NCBI GenBank assembly: GCA_963701245.1 | Contig: OY969576.1 | Span: 1,426,001-1,490,000, forward strand | Length of the DNA stretch: 64,000 nucleotides | Source: CAWCCP01 sp963701245 | Lineage (GTDB): Bacteria; Patescibacteriota; Saccharimonadia; Saccharimonadales; UBA4665 | Reading direction: 5' to 3' | In this document: positions 60,061-64,000 of the stretch, in pieces | Layout: every line of letters starts with the position of its first letter | How positions within the stretch are numbered: position 1 is the stretch's first letter | Program-made: the position numbers and the translations under genes | Notes under the pieces: model-generated | Told to the model about the DNA's origin: nothing | Databases searched by the model: none | The model's input: only the letters and a program-made list of their open reading frames with translations

Positions 60061-60591
60061 TTACTTTTCTTTTCCGTGATGTTTGCCATGTTTGCCTTCA
60101 CTATTATGGCCATGAAATTTGGGGCGCTGTAACCAAAGCACCAGCAAACAAACGAGAGCACTTGAACCAACAATAAGAACCTGGGCACGTTCCACTTGTT
60201 GCCATAACGAAGCACCGGTAATGGCATAGTGCAAACCTGGCGACAACAGCGGTACCGCCAGGAGCGCACCGAGCAAACCAACACCTGCTGCAGGAAGTAG
60301 ATTTAGGAGCAGCCTGGTGTGACTTTTGACCGAACGGATCATGAAGATAGCAGTCAAGACAACCGGAAACAGAAGCAGCACTAATTCGAGTGTGTTTTTA
60401 CTCGCTGAAACAAGTTTACTATCACTAGACGCAAATAGTGTAATGAGTTGCCTGGTATCAGGCGCCACGAATTGTACTAACACATCACCTAAGCAAAGGC
60501 TCAGAAAGACGAGGACGGCGTTTATACGCAGTACCATCAGAATAACAATCGGTGCGCCGATAATGAGAGCCAGGATGAGTTCGGGTGACAT
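60061..60591 (-). CDS. Hypothetical membrane protein with His/Lys tail
   Basis: This 176-residue protein has about five membrane helices (about 5-42, 68-86, 91-113 and 134-153) and a tail rich in His, Gly and Lys (FHGHNSEGKHGKHHGKEK), which may bind metal. I do not recognise the family; the arrangement faintly recalls CvpA-like proteins. Confidence 0.55.
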   Translation of the reverse strand: MSPELILALIIGAPIVILMVLRINAVLVFLSLCLGDVLVQFVAPDTRQLITLFASSDSKLVSASKNTLELVLLLFPVVLTAIFMIRSVKSHTRLLLNLLPAAGVGLLGALLAVPLLSPGLHYAITGASLWQQVERAQVLIVGSSALVCLLVLWLQRPKFHGHNSEGKHGKHHGKEK

Positions 60592-60668
60592 ACTACCCTA
60601 CTATAGCATGAGCGGTTTCGGAGATTTATAAATCCTCAGGAGAGAACACACTATAAGTACAAAGAAAC

Positions 60669-61571
60669 TTAGGCACCAACTTTGTCTTTTCGCCTAGTGG
60701 ATTTTGCAATAATTTCGGCATAGTCGATGATCTTATCAGCGACATTGTGATTCGTTACTTTCTCTATGCCAAAACCTGGTGACGAATTTACTTCAAGTAC
60801 TTGCGGGCCACGCTCACTGCGCATCATATCAACACCACAAACCGCCAAACCCATCGCTTTGGCTGCTTTTTGGGCAGTCTTTCGCTCTTCATCAGTTAAT
60901 TTGACTGGGATACCGATACCGCCTTGGTGCAGATTAGAGCGAAAGTCATCATCCAGGCTTTGCCGAAGCATACTGGCAACAACTTTACCATATACAACGA
61001 AAGCCCGAATGTCGACGCCTGCACTTTCAGCAACAAATTCCTGAACTATAAAGCTCACACCTTCAACATAGAAGGCTTGCATCACCGCTTTGGCGGCCTT
61101 ACGAGTTTCGGCTAATACAACCCCATTGCCGTGCGTTCCGCGTGCGACTTTAATAATCACCGGTGCGCCACCAACTTGCTCTAGCACGTCATCAAGATCT
61201 GATGATTCACGGGCAAATACCGTTTTTGGAATACCAACTCCAGCCTTAGCCAGTAATTGTATACTACGCAACTTATCTCGAGAACGGACAATGGCAATTG
61301 AGCTGGTTGTTGTTGCCACGTTTTGCATTTCAAATTGTCTCACTATTGAAGTGCCATATTTGGTGAGACTCGCTGAGATACGTGGAATTATTACATCGAT
61401 ATCTTTGACTTCCTCACCTTCATACCGAACCACCGGATTTCCTCTCTCAGCAGTTATATAACACTTAGAATAGTTAATCACACGAACTTTATGGCCGCGC
61501 TTCCGGGCCTCTTCTTTCAATCGTTTGGTCGAGTAATTCCCCGGCCCTTTCGATAAAATCGCTATATTCAT
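60669..61571 (-). CDS. RimK-family ATP-grasp ligase
   Basis: This 300-residue protein has the RimK pattern: MNIAILSKGPGNYSTKRL, VIIPRISASLTKYGTSIVR, the ATP-grasp core SSIAIVRSRDKLRSIQLLAK and PVIIKVARGTHGNGVVLAET, and metal ligands in GVDMMRSERGPQVLEVNSSPG. RimK enzymes add glutamate or other amino acids to a C-terminal or side-chain carboxyl; E. coli RimK acts on ribosomal protein S6. The start is at 61571; earlier in-frame starts overlap the upstream gene. It follows the RimB-like fusion after 14 bases. Confidence 0.88.
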   Translation of the reverse strand: MNIAILSKGPGNYSTKRLKEEARKRGHKVRVINYSKCYITAERGNPVVRYEGEEVKDIDVIIPRISASLTKYGTSIVRQFEMQNVATTTSSIAIVRSRDKLRSIQLLAKAGVGIPKTVFARESSDLDDVLEQVGGAPVIIKVARGTHGNGVVLAETRKAAKAVMQAFYVEGVSFIVQEFVAESAGVDIRAFVVYGKVVASMLRQSLDDDFRSNLHQGGIGIPVKLTDEERKTAQKAAKAMGLAVCGVDMMRSERGPQVLEVNSSPGFGIEKVTNHNVADKIIDYAEIIAKSTRRKDKVGA

Positions 61572-61585
61572 AGGTACTCGTCTTT

Positions 61586-62890
61586 CTACTTGTTTAATCT
61601 TCGTTCCAGATAACTTGCCAAGGCAGCTTGCTTTTCGGAAGTAAACCCGCCGGTTGCGAGTTGAGGTCCTGCGTTGACTTCCAGACAGTACCACAATCCT
61701 GTCGATTTGTCCTGAATAATATCCACTCCGGCAATTTGGCGGTCCATTAATTTAGCAGCCAAGACGCAAGCAGACTGAATATTGGACGAGAGATCTTCGG
61801 TTGGAACAAGGACCGCTTCACCACCTTGAGACGTATTATTGAGGTGCGTCTTATTATCCTGTCTGACTCGTTTAATAACCAGAGCCACACTTGCACCAAA
61901 CACTAATACCCTATAATCAGAATCATTTTCTATGTAACATTGTGCAATATATAAATCGCCGTGTTTTTTCGATAATTTACAAACTTTCGCAAATTCCTTT
62001 TGATCTGTAATGAGAAAATTATTCTCACCGATTCGGCCTTGAATATCCTTCAAAATAAAGGGTAGCCCTAATCGTTTAGTGAGCGTCTTGAAGGATTTTT
62101 CAAGTTGATCGCTGCCAAGAAAAATAGATCGCGGAATTGGTATGTTCTGGTCCGCCAAAACACAATATTGGTAAAGTTTATTGTCAACAGGATAGACTGC
62201 TGCAGCGTCAAGAAACGGAACGTTTCGCTTCCGTAAATACTTTGTGACTGCCGACGCAATCACCATATTTATCGTTTTAAAATACACCAGATCAAATTCG
62301 GCAATATCTCTGCCATTTTCGCCCAGACTGATATGATTCGTGTCTCCACCGATATCAAAGTAGAGTTCATCGAACGCAACATACGTAAAACGAAGTTTTG
62401 GGTTATAACGTTCAATATTCCTCACAAAAGCCTCATTGACCTTAGAGTGCCTGATAGAAATCATCAGAATGTCTAGTGATTTTTTAGTTTGATTCTGCGA
62501 CACATCTATGAGAAATTTACCGCTTAAGGTGTGCCGTCCGATTAAGACCGGATATCTATTATATTCGCGGTTAGCAAGCGTAAAGGTAGTTCGAAGAGTT
62601 CGGCCGCCAATAGTAACTTTTAACTTCACTTTAAACCGCAACTCCGACTGACCAAAGGAGTTCTTTACTTTAATAACTTTATAGTCGTTAGTTGTAATGC
62701 GACCGCCAGTAAAATAAGCAGAACTTTTATCAAATAATACAAACGATAACTCGCCTTCGATTTCGGATATTTGACTTGCCCAAATAGCCGAATTATCAGC
62801 TCCAGTATCGATTTTTGCAGGCACATAGCTCTCCGAATAATCTGGGAATTGTACTGATTCAATCGTACCGAGTTGGGCGAGTTGTTTCAT
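61586..62890 (-). CDS. Fusion: RimB-like retropepsin plus RimK-like ATP-grasp
   Basis: The first 140 residues match the retropepsin-like family once called ATP-dependent zinc protease (RimB): AKIDTGADNSAIWASQ with the catalytic DTGA, GRTLRTTFTLANREYNRYPVLIGR and LSGKFLIDVSQ. The rest (about 145-434) is a RimK-type ATP-grasp ligase with GLPFILKDIQGRIGENNFLI and GVDIIQDKSTGLWYCLEVNAGPQ. In E. coli the RimB protease is encoded separately and cuts RimK products. Here both activities lie in one chain, beside a second ligase. Confidence 0.88.
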   Translation of the reverse strand: MKQLAQLGTIESVQFPDYSESYVPAKIDTGADNSAIWASQISEIEGELSFVLFDKSSAYFTGGRITTNDYKVIKVKNSFGQSELRFKVKLKVTIGGRTLRTTFTLANREYNRYPVLIGRHTLSGKFLIDVSQNQTKKSLDILMISIRHSKVNEAFVRNIERYNPKLRFTYVAFDELYFDIGGDTNHISLGENGRDIAEFDLVYFKTINMVIASAVTKYLRKRNVPFLDAAAVYPVDNKLYQYCVLADQNIPIPRSIFLGSDQLEKSFKTLTKRLGLPFILKDIQGRIGENNFLITDQKEFAKVCKLSKKHGDLYIAQCYIENDSDYRVLVFGASVALVIKRVRQDNKTHLNNTSQGGEAVLVPTEDLSSNIQSACVLAAKLMDRQIAGVDIIQDKSTGLWYCLEVNAGPQLATGGFTSEKQAALASYLERRLNK

Positions 62891-62971
62891 GATAGTGTAG
62901 TTATGAAGTAGAGGAGTATATTATACACTGAATATTAAAATTTGCAAGATACCTTGAGCGACATCATTCGC

Positions 62972-63088
62972 TTAGTGATGCGCATGTCCTACTCGCAAAT
63001 AAACCAAGTATACAATCGCAACCACTATAACTACTATTGCAATAAGCAGGGGTATAAATCCGGACTGATTGAGCGGCGTTCGCTTCAC
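62972..63088 (-). CDS. Candidate small membrane protein, 38 aa
   Basis: From a GTG at 63088 the frame reads VKRTPLNQSGFIPLLIAIVV and continues as a membrane helix ending in a basic/His tail (LRVGHAHH). The GFIPLLI start of the helix is typical of small CPR membrane proteins. No Shine-Dalgarno sequence is seen. It lies in a 265-base gap between the RimB-RimK fusion and dnaJ. Confidence 0.45.
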   Translation of the reverse strand: MKRTPLNQSGFIPLLIAIVVIVVAIVYLVYLRVGHAHH

Positions 63089-63155
63089 GTAAGCACTATT
63101 ATTGATCGATCGTATTGAAATCGCAATAACTCAACTACTAAATTAGTAATCTAGC

Positions 63156-64000
63156 TTAGAACAAGCCGTGTTTTTTTGGTTGATTCTTGAATTCTTCGAG
63201 TAATTGCTGCTGGTGCTTGCTTAATTTCGTCGGTGTTTCAACGACAACGGTCACAATATGCGCGCCTCTTGTGCCACCTCGTAAATGTGGCACTCCGTGA
63301 CCGCTCAGTTTAAAGTCCGATCCGGATTGGGTGCCAGACGGAATTTTCATTCTCACTTGACCATCTACAGTAGCAACATCTATCTCAATTCCTAATGCGG
63401 CATCTACCATGTCAACGCGCTCGACACTGAGTATGAGATCTCCTTCACGAGTGAACTTTTTGTGTGGCTTCACCCGGACATTCACATATAAATCACCCTT
63501 TGGACCATTAGCGACAGCTTCGCCGTGTTCACGCAAGCGTATCGTTGCACCATCGTCGATACCAGCCGGGATTTTCAAGTCAATCGATTGGCGTTTGGTT
63601 TGAGTGCCTTTACCGTGACAGACTGAACAGACTTTTTCCGGGATTTTACCTCGGCCGTGACATTTTGGACAAATGCTTGCCTGCTGAATATTGCCAAAGA
63701 TGGTTCGAGTTACCGTCATAACTTGTCCAGAGCCCTGACACTGATCACAAGTTTTTAACTCATAACCAGGTTCTACCGTAGTCCCTTTACAATGCTCACA
63801 TGTATCTTCTAGATTTAATTGGATAGAAACTTCAGTACCAAAGACTGCTTGTTCAAAATCTATTTCAACCCGAGCCTCAACATCTCTACCTCTCGCCTGC
63901 CTTGGTCTGCCACTCTGTGATGCGCCACCAAAAAAACTACTGAAAATATCACCTAGCCCAAGATCACCAAAATCGAAGTGCATTTCTTGACCTTGCCCAC
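63156..64000 (-). CDS. dnaJ: DnaJ chaperone, 5' part beyond window
   Basis: The frame is open past the right edge, so the J domain lies outside. Visible are the G/F region (DFGDLGLGDIFSSFFGG), the zinc-finger domain with four CxxCxGxG-type repeats (CEHCKGT, CDQCQGSG, CPKCHGRG, CSVCHGKG), the substrate-binding domains (IPAGIDDGATIRL, REHGEAVANGPKGDLYV) and the C-terminal dimer region. DnaJ stimulates DnaK. All eight zinc cysteines are present. Confidence 0.95.
   Translation of the reverse strand, partial: GQGQEMHFDFGDLGLGDIFSSFFGGASQSGRPRQARGRDVEARVEIDFEQAVFGTEVSIQLNLEDTCEHCKGTTVEPGYELKTCDQCQGSGQVMTVTRTIFGNIQQASICPKCHGRGKIPEKVCSVCHGKGTQTKRQSIDLKIPAGIDDGATIRLREHGEAVANGPKGDLYVNVRVKPHKKFTREGDLILSVERVDMVDAALGIEIDVATVDGQVRMKIPSGTQSGSDFKLSGHGVPHLRGGTRGAHIVTVVVETPTKLSKHQQQLLEEFKNQPKKHGLF

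Noticed and set aside
1..64000. Alternative genetic code (TGA read as glycine, as in some CPR lineages)
   Set aside because: Core genes such as pilM, ruvB-type and recA-type proteins have no internal TGA, and TGA stops coincide with expected ends or overlaps (ATGA).

Overview
The window looks like a chromosome segment from a small-genome bacterium of the Patescibacteria (CPR), most probably Candidatus Saccharibacteria. This rests on gene content and style, not on a database search. The signs are compact housekeeping operons (yebC-ruvC-ruvA-ruvB, recA-recX, rny-ymdB), a half-length TsaB, a type IV pilus cluster with large minor pilins, many small membrane-anchored proteins and almost no biosynthetic genes. 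The standard code fits: TGA ends many genes and Trp is TGG.

Layout. 1-9 kb: an aminotransferase fragment, hypotheticals, tRNA-His, two tRNA-Pro genes, a quinone-oxidoreductase-like enzyme, a P-type ATPase homologue whose main catalytic motifs are substituted, and a dolichol-kinase-like membrane enzyme. 8.5-14.3 kb: RNA turnover, t6A synthesis and recombination (ymdB, rny, tsaB, tsaE, a PRC-barrel protein, recX, recA). 14.5-25.6 kb: the type IV pilus (pilB, pilC, a major pilin; a reversed block of an anchored protein and three minor pilins; then pilM, pilN, pilO and a small membrane gene). 25.6-28.4 kb: Holliday-junction genes and yebC. tRNA-Lys follows.

28.8-46 kb is accessory. It holds two identical inverted IS30-family elements bracketing a glycosyltransferase and small reading frames, an IS982-family element with a 9-bp target duplication, two RelB/YafQ-type toxin-antitoxin pairs, two paralogous methyltransferases, a HIT-domain protein, a P-loop kinase-like protein, PanE, an inositol-phosphatase family enzyme and several hypotheticals. 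Scattered through 31.6-40.2 kb, always on the minus strand, are relatives or remnants of one short protein module (K-[FLI]-G-G, then P at fixed spacing).

46-64 kb: an ABC-2 exporter, a CHAP-domain protein, a HAD phosphatase plus RpiB-like isomerase, a lipid-kinase-like protein, a secreted GH25-like protein, YbjQ, a SET-domain protein, an LPXTG-type surface protein, proline iminopeptidase, an MFS exporter split into two frames, a RimK ligase beside a RimB-like protease/ATP-grasp fusion, and the C-terminal part of DnaJ.

A recurrent theme is expression. At more than twenty genes a -10-like box (TATAAT, TATGAT, TACAAT, TATACT) lies only about 4-9 bases before the start codon, so those messages are probably leaderless. 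Genes such as recA, rny, the transposases and the LPXTG protein instead have clear Shine-Dalgarno sequences.
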